Shown here: piece by piece, positions 22,940 through 35,250 of the stretch
Layout of the letters: each line of letters begins with the position of its first letter
Position numbering within the stretch: the stretch's first letter is position 1
Assembly (NCBI GenBank): GCA_958299035.1
Contig: CATQJL010000223.1
Coordinates: forward strand, 9,103,753-9,167,752
Direction: 5' to 3'
Origin: Cylicocyclus nassatus
Lineage: Eukaryota; Nematoda; Chromadorea; Rhabditida; Strongylidae
Length of the DNA stretch: 64,000 nt
Translations under genes and position numbers: made by a program
Notes under the pieces: model-generated
What the model saw: the letters and a program-made list of their open reading frames with translations, nothing else
What the model was told of the DNA's origin: nothing
Database searches by the model: none

Positions 22940-24458
22940 CAGGGTCAAGCGTGTTGATGCGATCCTGGACCCTCATTTACGACCCCCCCCCTTGAAGGTA
23001 CCCATCCGTACGACCTCGCCCCCCCTCCCCTCCCCTTCCTTCCCCTCCCCATCTATCCCCCTTACCTCCCCTGCCCACATTTCTCGCGGTAACCTGCATA
23101 AACTAATGTCAATCTCATAAAAAAAAAACACCTGCGTGAGAACTTCAGTGAGGCTTCGGAAGCAGAATTTCGGGTGCGCCCAGCATCTCTAGCACATATA
23201 CACACCTTAAATAATGTTTGAGATTCTGCAGGTTTACTTTTGAATTTTCAGGCATACTTCAGGCCAGCAAATTCGATTCCCATATGCGACACAAATTTTT
23301 ACACGGAGAACAAAACGACATTCTTGAACTACAAAAGATGTTTTGGACTAAAAAGCTCAGTTCTTACTTCCTCCACAGTTTTTCCTGCGAAAAAAACCGC
23401 TTTAGCGCCGTCCAGAACGACGTCAAAAACATGCATGAGCACGGTAGTTTGAAAATTCGTAACTAAGGCCAGGAAAAGACTGAGAGGCTGCAAAGAACAG
23501 GTTCTGTAGCATAGTGCCCAGACTATCCATAGAAAAAGTTTCAGCCTTGAGGAGCAGTGAGCTCGAAAAAATTTAGATCAGGCTCTCGCAAATTTAGATG
23601 CGATCCTAAAAAGCAAAAATTGGGATTTTTGAGCTTAAAATTTCGTAACTTACCAGAGAAGTTATAAAACAGCCTGAAATTCTTATGATAAAAACTAGAG
23701 GGATGGCCTCGCATTACAGCAAGTTTGCAGCTAACAAGCTTCAATAGCTCCGGAAAAATTTAGATTAGGCGCAGATACGACCCCCCTTTTCTCATTTTTT
23801 GCTACCATACATAAAATCACAGGAAAATCCGCAGTTTATAAAACAACATCAGATTTCGCACAGCAGTAGCAGGGCTTATCCAAAGTACATATAAATTGTA
23901 AGGGCCGCATAAATGGCGTTAGAAAAAGATTTACGAATTATTGATTGTCATCGTTGATCTACATGTGCGCTTTTGTCGGGTGTGCGAGTCTTCAGTGAGC
24001 CTTCGGAAGCGGGATGTCTACACCAATCGGTACATCCAACATCTTTATCACACATACATGCCTTTAGTAGCATTTGAGCTTCTGAAAGTGTTTATTTTTT
24101 GGATTTCAGTCATCCAGCAGGGTTCGATCCCCGTTTGAGACAATATTTTGCGGGAGAAATAGCGATTCTCATTTAAAAAAAAGAACTAAGTCATAATATT
24201 TCAAAAGTGCAGCAAATGAAGCGAATTTCTACGCTTGCAAATGTTTTCAAATTATTGTTCACTCGTTTTTATTTGATACATTGGTACACGGCATTCCATG
24301 CATTTATTATTAAGAACATGTAGTAATTACTTGCCATTTGATTGCTTTCAATCGTACGGTTTTTTTTATCAAAACTACCCCTTCTTACGACCCCCCCCCT
24401 CACCGTAGACCCCCTTTACGACCACCGTTGCGACAGTCGCATTACACGCTTGAACCTG
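22940..24458. mobile_element. hAT-like non-autonomous element, 1,519 bp
   Basis: The ends are CAGGGTCAAGCGTGT (left) and CAGGTTCAAGCGTGT (right, opposite strand). They are flanked by an exact 8-bp duplication AATTCACA (22932-22939, 24459-24466). The other arm of the giant repeat has this 8-mer once (TGTGAATT at 37916-37923) with no insert. CAGG-type ends plus an 8-bp duplication are diagnostic of hAT. C-rich stretches lie near both ends. The interior contains two diverged copies of a segment of about 300 bp (about 23130-23460 and 23950-24180). No transposase frame. Confidence 0.85.
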
Positions 24459-24582
24459 AATTCACAGAACTAAGTATGCTTCCTATGTGTTTCCAAAATC
24501 TGGTGGTTTACCTAAGCTTCTAGTACAAAAATCATGTTTCCGCTAAAAACAACGAAGAAGAGTTTTCTTGATATTTTTATTA

Positions 24583-24672
24583 CGACTTGATCGTAACACC
24601 ATGCTCTCTCTAGCTGCTGCAGCTTATGTTAGCAATTCAAGATTGGCATCGGAAACCATTTTGGTAATGCCA
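24583..24672 (+). pseudogene. Orphan fragment of lipase exon 1
   Basis: Reads NTMLSLAAAAYVSNS in one frame, clearly related to the NNMLPLAAAAYSDNP stretch of lipase exon 1, with a degenerate LDRN before it. There is no signal peptide, and no further lipase exons follow. It is mirrored at about 37731-37805. It suggests a second, older lipase gene lay in this locus before the inverted duplication. Confidence 0.6.
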
Positions 24673-25334
24673 GAGGTTTTCAACAAAAGTAGCAGATAGC
24701 GCAGCGCATACCGAATACGTATAATTTACAGTACAAAATGTACTCACTTGAGATTTTGCGGTTTGTCATGTGCCCGACTGAAGAAAATGACTAGTCGAAT
24801 GGTTTTCCAAAAAGAGAAGTTTTGATTGCATGATACGCTGAGTTCAAATGTTTTCCTTATCTGTGAAGCTCTCTGTGAAGCTCTATCTTTGAAGACTCAT
24901 GTGCGTTTGAAGCAAGACGTGGATGCGCTGCTAAGATAAAATCTAATATTTCTAGCCATTAAAGCAGGTGTATATAAGTTGTTTAGGAGTTTTTGCTGCG
25001 TGAAGAACTCACTGCTGTAGTCGATAGTAAAAAAATTGTTACGGCTGCTGAAATTATTGCACCAATAAACGTTCACAACTCCTCATCGAGGAAGCTTTGA
25101 AGATAGCTAGATTCACCTTTATGCAATAAAGCCAACAACATCTTACTTTACAAGGCCACTTCTACTAACCGATTTCCTTGTTTTCCGTTGTTGCGCACAA
25201 CCTTCTGCCACCTTACCGTAACATTTTCATTTTCGTTTTTCCAAAACTCAGCACTCGGGTCCCAAAAAAAAGTCGTCTAACCAGTGCTTAAGATCGTTCA
25301 GAATCGGAACAAGCATTGGTAATATGGTTTGCAG
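24673..25334 (+). other. Arm A inner sequence, no gene
   Basis: Mirrored at about 36972-37720. Contains a module (CGTTCACAACTCCTCATCGAGG near 25069) that recurs in altered form near 35275 and 37310. Confidence 0.45.
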
Positions 25335-25509
25335 GAAAGTGGGACAAGAACATCTTCTGGTAGGGCGAGGTCTGAGGAGTGCATCGAATGCTAATACGTC
25401 TCCCATTCATGTCTTGCAAAACAGTTTTGACGACGTCTGCCGTACGGAGCCATATTGTCATGCGAAAAAACTCACTGGGCCTGTCTTTTGAGTCATTTTT
25501 GCAGTATTG
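25335..25509 (+). pseudogene. Frameshifted copy of candidate exon (see 36221-36971)
   Basis: Counterpart of the first exon of the minus-strand candidate gene at 36797-36971. It has the same TTTGCAG acceptor side and GTTCG donor side, but an indel within the first 30 bases puts it out of frame, leading to an early stop. The next exon begins here too (TTTCAG then TGCAGAACC at about 25588), then similarity stops at about 25606, where the inverted repeat ends. Confidence 0.5.
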
Positions 25510-25606
25510 GTTCGTTCAGACGATGCAAATGATTGCGTACATTATAATAGACTGTCTGTTTTTTCTAGTAACTTTCAGTGCAGAACCTTCTGTCCGTTCC
25601 GCAAAA

Positions 25607-28276
25607 GGCTTGTTTAGCCCGTAGACTCCTGATTTCTTTAAAGCAATCTAATTTCTTTGTCTCATACTGAAGGGAAAGCTCCATTTTTATTCAAAAAAGG
25701 AAAAAAACCATGCAAAAACACTTTGTAAAAAAAGTGGGCAGGCATCGAAAATGCTTCTTACCTTTTTAAAACTCCACATTTGTAAGCTAAAAAATCGAAG
25801 TGGTTTAGCTTTTCATAGAAACCAATGCGTTCATTATAAAGAGTATGATTGGCTCTTTTCAATGATGCGCGCAGCTTGCCGCAAGTCAATGGCCCTGAAA
25901 TTAAGACAAGAATGAAAACCCTACGAACTTATGGGAAGGCCCAAAAAAGGCGTTTCAAGTTTGCGCAAGATTTCTATATTCTGTTTCAAAGATCGCATGA
26001 AAAATTTGCTTCAATACTTCCATATAAGTAGCCCTAACATAACATGATCGAGAAATCTAATAGTGTGAGTGTTACCAAAGCATGACAGGTGAACAAGACT
26101 TTGAAGCTCACAAAAGTTTTGAACATTTGTTACGTCTATGGAGTGCGTAATTCGGAAATCTAATTTCCATACAGCTACAAGATGTAAAGGTACTTATCAA
26201 AAGCTTTATGTCCTGTAAATTATCAAAGCTAGAAAATGGATTCACGCATGCGGTGAATGAAACTCATGATTTTTTGAGTATGGGAAGCGAATGAAAGAAC
26301 ATGAAAGTCAGAATTTCTATTTTTTATTGGAAAAAACCCTGCATCCAACATTGTGTAAATCGTGGGCCACTGACGTAAACTGTGCTCGCTTTTTGACCTT
26401 TGGAACACTCAAATGCGCGGCAACGGTTCTCTACACTATAAGATGGAAATAGCTGAGCTTTGAGTCACTTTCAATCTGCAAAGCATATTGATAGTGATAA
26501 CACACGAATACAGCTTCAAAGATAGCTTTGGATACTTAACATCTATCTAGATTCTGACTCTACTACGCTAGTTTGAAGCCTCTAAGGGTGATCAGCCCGG
26601 AGAAAAGGAAGAAGATTTTTATTTACTTGACTTTTATAGTGTTCTAAATAACTTCCTATTCTTTTCAGTCAATAATAATTCAATCAGGTGAACACTTTTT
26701 TGAATAAAGTAGACATACCGTAAGGCTATGAAAATACAGAATACAACGAACATGAATGCGATTAAAAAAACAGGAAATTCCTGCTATAATATACATTGGA
26801 TTCCTCCAAGCGCTACGGCAAAGTTCTCGCTTTCTCTGTCCTTACCCCATGCATGAGGAGAGTCATATAATAAGGACCCAAAATTGGATCTGTTTCCCAG
26901 GTATCGGACGGATATTTGACAGTGTTTGCGAATTTGCGCTTTTGATTCTTGAACACAAGAACTCTAATTTCAAAGTTTTCTTCAATTTAAAAGAAGAGCA
27001 AATCATCCGTAAGTATGAGATACTTTTATCCTTTTTCATGAGTTCCATTTCCCTCACTTGATAAAATTAATGTAGGAAGAAGCCAAGATTTTGGCTAAAT
27101 TTCACACCAATCAAACACTCGCTATGTAATAGGGCAACCTTAAAAAATACCGTAATTTACCCTTTCCTGACAGGAAATTGTTCACTTTTTTATATATAAA
27201 CCGACTTTATATCATAGGCCAGGACGGCTCCTAATTTCACCGATTTTGGCAGTAGAAGAACCGAAAAATTTGAAAAAACGTGTTCCGAAGCCTGGCCACA
27301 GTCAAGTCAGTCAGTTGAAGTCATCCTCCATTTTCGAGCAATACTATATTTTCTAAACCTAAAATTTTTTGTGCACTTACCGCATTGAAATATGAAACGT
27401 TTGTTACACCTGTGAGCTGTCTCCTTTGAAAAAAAAATTTATACTGCATTTTTTGCCTCAAAATGCGTGAAGTGTTACATTGTTTTTTAATCACCTATTC
27501 ATTCGGAAGAAGGTATCAGAAATCGCTGAGTTTTTACAATGAATGAAATAAAAGGCGTTTGGGTCAGCATTGCTTAGCCGCTGATTTTCATGAACGAGCC
27601 TCAACCTCACCCCCGATAGACGAGTTTTCGAAGCACAGAAGTTGAGTAATGCCTAAAAAAAGCTCTGTTATGCGCTCAGTAGGTCGTCTGTACAAAGAAG
27701 ATACAAAGATACACTTATGCGCATAGCTCAAACATCATCGCAATTCTGGGAATATAATTGGACGCTGTACTCTAGGACGCTCTTTATTCAGGAATGCGCG
27801 GCGTACTCCGCGTAATCACGACCCACTCTGTCACTCATTCGGGCGGAAAACCGCTCGGAAGTTTGGAAGTGCTAGTATTTTTAACAGTTCCGTAAGATTT
27901 GAGCTGATGAGGAGTTAAAAGGAGTACAATTCGGAAGGCGTTTTAACTGTATTGTCACAATTACCTTTTGTAAAGATTGTGACAGCTTTTGCATGAGTAC
28001 GTCGCCATTCAAACAAAGTTTCAACTTCCGATTAGGAACTTTTGTCCGTCAAAAATCGAGTTTTGCGTCTCAAAAGCGCTTACACCCTGGTAAGAGGCTC
28101 GTTCATCAGTATGAGCGACTACGCAGTGTTGACCCAAGCGCTCTTTATTACATTCATCGCAAAAGCTCAGCGAATCCTAGGATCTCCATTTAAGTTGAAT
28201 CAGTGCTCGAAAATTTGAACAAAAAGAAGTTTTTTGAAATGATGTAACTCTTTACGCATTTTGATGACTGCTATTT
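25607..28276. other. Spacer between the arms, no gene recognised
   Basis: Single-copy within the window. The longest open frame (26756-27061, 101 codons) has no recognisable domain, no splice context and AT-rich codon use. Nothing supported. Confidence 0.4.
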
Positions 28277-28800
28277 GCGATGATGTGGTATTTGATGTGC
28301 TCTTCAGCGTCGAGAAGATCGTGGAGGTTGGTGCTTGTGGAGACTGTCTTGGCGTTGTAAGTGCAAAGCATAAGGCAGTTTATGGCGTGTAATCCTGGCA
28401 GACGTGTCTTGTCCGACCCGAAAGGCGCCCTGAGTAACGCGACACTGTTCTTGCTACCCGCAGGCGGGATCCGATGTGCAGGGTTTAATTCTCTTCTTTT
28501 TGCTGATCTAATAAAAAAAATGTTTCTCTACAAGAGCAGACATACTAGGCCTACTCTTGATTCCCACGGGGCGATCGCTGACCCAGGGTTGCGGGGAGGA
28601 ACACCTCGCGACCGCAAAAAACTAGACGGCGAGTGACCTGGCTTGGCCGGCTTTTAGCTAAGCATCCGGCCGAAACCGGAAACGTCGAACTCCTTCACAG
28701 GTTAAGAGGCCCTACCAGAATATACACTGGATGTGCATCGCAGCTTGAAACCCAGGTGTCACCCCCACACCACGTTGAGGCTGCCAACCATCGTGGGGCC
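28277..28800 (-). mobile_element. RTE retrotransposon 5' fragment
   Basis: Reverse complement aligns with 54926-55446 of the full RTE element: the 5' untranslated region, the start of the endonuclease frame (LCTYNAKTVST-like) and the stretch ending CACATCATCGC. Homology stops there. The 5' end is kept and the 3' end lost, the opposite of usual non-LTR truncation. Confidence 0.75.
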
Positions 28801-29275
28801 TTATTTTTTTGAAGAAGACAATTCCGAAATTGAAACGAGGATTAAATGATTTTTCATGTTTTGTTGTCCGCAAAAACGTGTTTTTTGCATATCCTTTCTT
28901 TTACCAGAACTTTTTGTAAAACATTCTTTTTTTATTTTAGAATTGCTGCGTCCTCGTCCTCCATCACGAGCTGTCCTCAGGAAGGACTAATGCTGTTATC
29001 ACAGTCGCGGAGATCGCGAATTTTCCTCATTTTTTAATGATATTTGTTTTCTGTGTGTTTCTTTTCCCATTTCTTTTCACAACGCAAACTGCTTGCTCGT
29101 ACGTTTTTAATTACCGTTTTGTTTCTGAGGATGGATTTGAAGAAATGTACACGAATGAATGGTATCAGTGTGTAACAGCTTTCAGCTTGATGTATTAGGT
29201 TGGCACATAAGTTTTGCAGCTTTTCCCGTAACTTTTCTCTTATTTTATGTAGTAAACTCATATTGTGGCATCATC
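28801..29275. other. Spacer; isolated mariner-like end
   Basis: TTAGGTTGGCACATAAGT at about 29196 resembles a mariner terminal repeat, but no partner was found nearby. Otherwise nothing recognised. Confidence 0.35.
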
Positions 29276-29277
29276 TA

Positions 29278-30229
29278 TTAGGTTGTCCGGAAATTAATGC
29301 CCGTTTTGAATTTCAACCGCAATAAGTCATACACCTCTCACTTCTAAGTATGATGCAGAGTACCATTCGATAGAGTAAAGCAATCTATACAAAAAGGCCA
29401 TCTTGCTTTTGCAACAGCTCTCATCCACCTCAAGTTTCGAGCAAAAAACTAAAAAGACTCAGCAGCCCGAAAAATCGAAAAAAAATCGTAACACAGCTCA
29501 CAAAAATCCTACAAAAATTCCTTACTTGCTCACGTAAACACTACCCACACAAAACATCTATATACGCCTTTGCCGTATTTTTTCCTCTGTTAGAAATCAA
29601 GAAAGCGGAAATTTTCGTGCATTTGCCGAAGTCGTGCTGTGCCGTCCTTACATAGATAGTTGTATACTACAAACCTGTAGAAGTACAAACGTAAATTCTC
29701 AGCTCTCTATAAGCTTTAGTTCTCAAGAAATTTGAATTTTAGCTTATACCACCTAACTAAGGAAAGCTATATTCGGTATTTCTCGAGAACTAAGGCTTGT
29801 AAAGAGCTGAAAATTCAAGTCTGTACTTCTACAGGCTTGTGGTATACAACTACCTATGTGGGGATGGCACAGCATCACTTTGGCAAATGCACGAAAATTT
29901 CCGTTTTCTTGGTTTCTAAAAAAGAAAAAAATACGGTAAAGGCGTATATGGATGTTTTATGTGGATAGTGTTTACGTGAGCAAGTAGGAATTTTTGTAGG
30001 ATTTTTGTGAAATGAGTTAGGATTTTTTTCGATTTTTCGGGCTGCTGAGTCTTTTTAGTTTTTGGCTCGAAACTCGAGGTGGATGAGAGCTCTTGCAAAA
30101 GCAAGATGGAATTTTTGTAGAGCTTGCTTTGCTCCATCGAAAGGTACTCTGCATCCTATTTAGAATTGAGAGGTGTTTGACTTATTGCGGTTGAAATTCA
30201 AACCGGGCATTAATTTCCAGACAACCTAA
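29278..30229. mobile_element. Palindromic mariner-type MITE, 952 bp
   Basis: Ends TTAGGTTGTCCGGAAATTAA and its inverse, each flanked by TA (29276-29277, 30230-30231). The two halves are mirror images nearly to the centre at about 29750, including GTATACTACAAACCTGTAG and its inverse. TA duplication and TTAGG ends indicate Tc1/mariner mobilisation. No transposase. Confidence 0.8.
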
Positions 30230-30231
30230 TA

Positions 30232-32682
30232 GATCGTGAAATATGCTGCAAGTGTGCGCACACCGTTTGATATTTGACAACGTAGTACAAAAAATCTAAG
30301 CATTTTTCGAAAACTGCTGAAAACCGAGGTTGTATGGTTTTTTGGCAGATATGATGCCCTACGAAACCTGAATAATGTATCAAAAACGAAATATAGGCAG
30401 CATTTAGCTAGAAGTGTACACATTGGAATCTGTAAAAAAAGAAATGAAATTTACACAAATCAAGGTAGGGCGCCATTGAAAATTGAACAATTCAAAGCGT
30501 CAAGTTTTGAAGGCAATTTGTCAATAACTAAGCTGCGAAAAGTCAGAATTCGCTATAACTTTGCACTGTAGGGTAATTCTACACGGTGAACACGAATATC
30601 AATATTAAATCGTCGCCTTCATGCGAAACGGATCTTATTTTTATGATCAGCATGTCAAATAAGTCATATAGGTCAAGTTTTAGCAAAATCTGATGCATTT
30701 TAAAAAATTTCCCATAGTATCGTAAACCTAGTCTAACCCGTAATAGTAACTTACCAAATCGCGTTAAAACGCATTAGCAACTTATGAACGGGACGTGCGC
30801 GATGCGTGCTCGTGTCTCTTAGTCAGACAATGAACGATATAGTCTGAGCGACAGAGATTGCACATCTATTCTATCCGCTTCGGAGATTACTGCAGGAACA
30901 TTTGAGGTCACTACTTGTGATCAATAAACAACAATAGGAGAAGATTAATGAATCGCGAGAACAGTAAATGCTAACAGAGAAAGTGAGGTGACATGTGGGA
31001 AGCATTCCATGCTATATGACTCGACTGTGTTGTTTCTAAGGGTCAGTAGTAGGGAATGTTACATGACCTACCTTCTCTCATGCAGAGAGGAAGCGCTTGT
31101 GTGAGATGGAATATTCCTAAATGAAATGTGCATTTGCAAAAAAATACAAAACTTCATAACAAAGAAGAAGCTATTCGAGCGATTCGCACATCGCTGGGTA
31201 GGACTTAGCGACGGCAACATCGCTGAGTTCCAGGGTTGTCGATTTCCACGGCCCGCGATACGTCGCGGCGTCAATCTAACACAGGCGCGGCGGGACCAGA
31301 CAGTTGAAGGCGCCTGCGCTGCTGATTCGGAACATATGTCCGAGTTGGAATTTGCGACGCGACTGGATCGCGGGAGGTATGCCTTAGCAATACATGACGA
31401 AATAGTGCGCACTCTTGCACCCCTCTCCAAGCTTGGACCTTTTTTCATTGCGAGAGCAAGCCAGATGCAAGAATGTGGCGAAAATGAGCACAAAATTGCT
31501 AGCTCGCGCCGCTTTTGACCGCATGCGGGCGGCTGCAGCGCATGCGGCACAGTTCCGACATAGTTCCAACACAGTGCGAGAATTATGCTGCAACTTTTCC
31601 GGAACTTTCGGATTACTATGAGCCCAGTCTTAGCAAGATGAATATTTGAAGTGTATACAAATCCCCTAGAAAAGGAGACTACTTTGGGCACCGTAGGCGT
31701 GTCGATGTGAGTTCCTTGGTTGATCGTAGTTTTCACCTAAAACAACAAGTTTCCTCAATGGGTTATTTTGTAAGCACACATTGTAATTTTGCTTTGGATT
31801 TGTCCAAGGTATTTACGTCGACCAATTGTTTGTAGTGTGCGACGGTAGGGGATTGTAGTTTTTATTTATTAAACAACAAATCGATCTTTTATTGATAGTG
31901 TTACAGAAGAAACACACAAATATTGCAGCCCAATTCTCATACACTTCGCTGAATTCTTTGACGCCCATAGTCACCATTCTGGCATGTCTTAGCTGTCGTG
32001 GAGAGATGGATGTGACGTTACCAATGGCCTGATTATGCCAAGATAAAGTCCTGTATTTACTGTTTATTAGCTTACTAGTGATGTTAGCTACAAAGGGCAA
32101 TATCGCCGAAACGTCAGCCAATAAAAACTTCGGACAAATCTTGGTCGTCACTGAAACAGTGTTCACATGCCAGATTCAGAAATAGCCGAATTTCGAATGA
32201 CAAAACCCTTTCGATTTTAGCAATTTCGTGCTCCTAAACTTTCCCGCTTGCAAAAAATTAGATCTCATATTCTCTCCTCCCGAAAAACCCCGAAAGTGGT
32301 TTCTCATTGATCTCTCTATCTTCGATTGCGTTCACAACATTCTTAGATTTTTCGGTCGCCAAAAACGAAAACTCCAAAAATGTTTGCTTTTGCCTGACTA
32401 CTCTCGTGCCAATTATCTAGTATATAAGGAATCGTAACGCCATTTGAAATACATCAGATAGCGGGAACCGCAATGCGGTCTCGAAGCGCGCGGATGCAAA
32501 TCTAGCAGTTTTATTGATTCACTTGTCATGCCATAAAATCTTTACTCAGTAAGCAGATCGGTTTCAAATTTTTTGATGAATTTCTCCAAAGTTTATCGTA
32601 GAGTTGTAATGAAAGAGGCTTTGCTCGTGCATCTTGATTTGCTTGATTGCTCCCTTCAAAAGGCGCAACTCATTCGAGCTAA
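30232..32682. other. Spacer with unassigned open frames
   Basis: At 31545-31632 a GC-rich segment ends CTATGAGCCCAG, resembling the right end of the Harbinger-like element at 10393-11238. A 117-codon frame on the minus strand (31813-32166) and a 130-codon frame on the plus strand (31126-31518) have no recognised domain and no clear splice sites; neither is called as a gene. Confidence 0.35.
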
Positions 32683-32791
32683 GGCTGCGTTCATACTGAT
32701 CCCGAAGTTCGGGAACAGTTCCAGCACAGCGTTCAGTTCGAGCGCTGTGCTGGAACTGTTCCCGAACTTCGGGGTCAGTATGAACGCAGCC
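32683..32791. mobile_element. 109-bp near-perfect hairpin, Harbinger-like ends
   Basis: Starts GGCTGCGTTCATACTGA and ends with its reverse complement, flanked by TAA on both sides (32680-32682, 32792-32794). The arms pair almost perfectly around a short loop near 32737. The ends match the 10393-11238 element, so this is probably a minimal member of that family. Confidence 0.75.
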
Positions 32792-32914
32792 TAAGCTGTC
32801 CCTTCATTTCAAAAGGTTATTTGGTCAGAAGACCGAAAACCAGAATTTTTATCCATCCTTTGAGTATGCTCTATGAAAGTGTGCTCTGATACTGTTCATT
32901 GAGCTGATCAAATC

Positions 32915-34065
32915 TTGAGGTGCTTATTGTCTATCACGAAGTAATTTTTGGTAGAGCAAAGCAACTTTACAAAGTGATGTTCTAAACGTTCGCAAAAAGA
33001 TTGATTCGAATTCAGTTTTAAATAATAATCTAAGAAGTTCTAGAAGCCCGAAATTTTCAGAGCAGAGTAAAAAAACGAAACTCTGCCCTGGAAGATTGCT
33101 AGATGCTCAAACTTGTTCAAGCATATAAACTCATCATCTAATTCGTAAGTACACTTGCTGCATTTCTTTTTAGGGTTAGAACCAGAGAAAACGGAATTGG
33201 CACGTTTTTATTCAAAGCGATGAATTTTGTGTCTTAATTTTTAGCCCTAAAAATGTGGAAAGAGCTTTGGGCATTCCTTTATAGAACTTGCTTCTATCAA
33301 AAAATACCCTAAGCCTTTCTTGAGAACCAACAAAAGTGGAAGTAGTTAAGGTGAGAATTGAAAATGGACGGAACTCATGGGACAACCTGATATTTACTTG
33401 CGCCGAAATAACTTATCTTCCCTTTCATGAGCTCTACCTTAATGAAACACAATACACATCAAATACACAATATTTTATTTAGGAAGGATAACGGGATTGG
33501 TCGGCGCCTGGAAGGCGCGGCTTCGAGGCCTAATCAAAAATAGAGAATGATCAAAGAACACGCTTGCAAGGGAGAGACGCAGACTGCGTCGCGGGCGCGA
33601 GCAGTCATGCCCGTGGAATCAGAGTATAGTCAATACAAAGTATCATCGGTTTCCAGATTCGTGTGGAGGCGGGTTGCGGACTTCCCTGACTTTCAGGATA
33701 AACTTGTTAAACTTTCACATTGCAGCATTGTATTTGGTACTCTCTCGTTAAGCTTATCCTCAAAATCAGGGAAGTCCGCAACCCTCCTCCACACCAATCC
33801 GGGAGCCGATTATAAACATTGAATTAGGACACGCTCTGAGATCGTGCGTCTGATCTAGCAAGGCTATCAGGCAGGGAGAAGTTAGTTCTGACGGATAGGG
33901 CTCTACTGCCTGTTCAAGCCATGAGACCGAAACTTTCATAAGTCATGTGTTGGGCGCTCTCTGGCCGGATGCTTTCATAACAGTGATACGCCCAATCAGC
34001 AACCAAGCAATCTGTGAATACCGTCCACCCTAGATTTCTTTTTGCTATTAATTTTTGTTTCAATT
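32915..34065 (+). repeat. Copy C, left piece (matches 4.6-7.8 kb)
   Basis: Matches 4590-5279 and then 7233-7805 directly, lacking the TTAA element at 5280-7232; TTAA at 33346-33349 is the empty target. It includes a degenerate copy of the CCTTTGATTCAAC MITE at about 33489-33628. No gene. Confidence 0.7.
33647..33809. mobile_element. Short inverted-repeat element
   Basis: ATTCGTGTGGAGGCGGGTTG at about 33657 is mirrored by CAACCCTCCTCCACACCAAT ending about 33798, including GCGGACTTCCCTGA/TCAGGGAAGTCCGC. It is absent from the matching part of copy A. Target duplication unclear. Confidence 0.5.
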
Positions 34066-34162
34066 TCGATTAAGATTAAGCCATGCATATTGAGTTCATC
34101 TCAGGAGTAAATTTGAAAATGTGACTTGTGTGACTAATGACTGACTAATGTGACTCGTGACT

Positions 34163-35020
34163 AATGTGACTCGAAGTGGCGATTCGGAAGGAGATCTATA
34201 CCAATGGACAGAGCTTAAGAAGCTGATACCGGGTATACCTTCTGTACCTGCGATGCATTGTTCTAAAAAATTTTATGAGCTTTTCTAAAGCCAAATTTTA
34301 GTGCAATTTGAGTCGCAAAATCATGGTAATCTCTACACAAAAGTGTGCAAGCTTAAGCTGCAAACCACCTAGTAAGCATCGTAGTCTAATTCGAGTTCAT
34401 CCGAGCGCTTTCAAGTGTTTTTCAACCATGTTATTCATCCACAGGTCGTCATTTCCTTCCTAGATCACAATTCCATGATATATACAAAAAAGCTCATATA
34501 ACCTCCATACAAACTACCAATGGATACAAGTAAAACCATGTTCTTAAATGTATCTTCTATATTTGCGACGCGATTTCTAGATGGAGGTTATAAGCTTTTT
34601 TGTTAACGGAACCCTTCCATTATATGTACGAAAAAGTCCATAACCTCCATCTAATGTATCTTCCATTATATATATACACTTTCATTAAATGCAAACTTCC
34701 GTTATATTTACGAAAAAGCCTTAGTAATATAATATGATCGGAAGGAAATGACGACCTGTGGATAAACAACATGGTCGGAAAACACCTACAATGCTTACTA
34801 GGTGGCTTGCTTGAGCTTGCACGCTCTTGTAGCGATTATCATGATTTTGCGACTTAAAATGCGCAAAAATTGGGCTTTAGAAAAGCTCATAACTTTTTTC
34901 AGAACAATGGATCGCAGAAAAAAAGATATACCTGAGATCAGCGTTTTAAGCCCTATCCATTAATATAGATTATCTTCCGAAACCCCACATCGACTAAGTG
35001 AACTTTCCTTGTCAAAGAAT
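34163..35020. repeat. Foldback repeat
   Basis: About 34163-34470 is the imperfect reverse complement of about 34735-35015, for example CAGGTCGTCATTTCCTTCC against GGAAGGAAATGACGACCTG. The centre has repeated TTCCATTATATGTACGAAAA-like units. The right half recurs at 47733-48220 and 48229-48885. Confidence 0.65.
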
Positions 35021-35250
35021 TATCTTGTGTAGAAAAGCCGTTTTAGGAGATCAACGGCCAATGAGCACTCTGCCTAGAGATCCTCCCTTCCTGTTCGCCC
35101 AGGGTTCCTAAGGGTTCACCGTCCTGGGTTAAGTTGATCAGCCAAGTCCTTGTATCTTTTGCCGTCCCAAACTCTGTCTGCCAGCAAGGAAACTACGGTC
35201 TTTTTCGACATGCTATGACTTTTTTGTATGATTTTCTTTGGATGACCTTC
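34589..35250 (+). repeat. Direct repeat DR1 (partner 48227-48885)
   Basis: About 660 bp nearly identical to 48227-48885 in the same orientation. With its partner it brackets the inverted copy B and its flanks, and lies next to the two broken ends of copy C. Confidence 0.75.

Larger units (their letters stand above)
13989..25606 (+). repeat. Left arm of giant inverted repeat (copy A)
   Basis: This arm reads as the reverse complement of about 36700-47245 almost throughout. It includes the lipase exons, a MITE in intron 1, the 404-bp MITE, and the lipase fragment near 24.6 kb. Arm-specific insertions are the CTCAGA element (15591-15945) and a hAT-like element (22940-24458). The outer end lies within a MITE, and the inner end within a candidate exon. 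Confidence 0.85.

Noticed and set aside
24118..24132. GGTTCGATCCC, like a tRNA T-arm
   Set aside because: No matching acceptor stem or D-arm upstream; it is in a repeated segment of the hAT-like element.
29196..29215. Mariner-like end TTAGGTTGGCACATAAGT
   Set aside because: Unpaired, next to but distinct from the element at 29278; too little to call.
31126..31518. 130-codon plus-strand frame overlapping long minus-strand frames
   Set aside because: GC-rich repeat-like sequence open on several frames at once, next to a Harbinger-like terminus; no domain or splice support.
31813..32166. 117-codon minus-strand frame
   Set aside because: No recognised family and no supporting exon structure; kept only as part of the spacer description.
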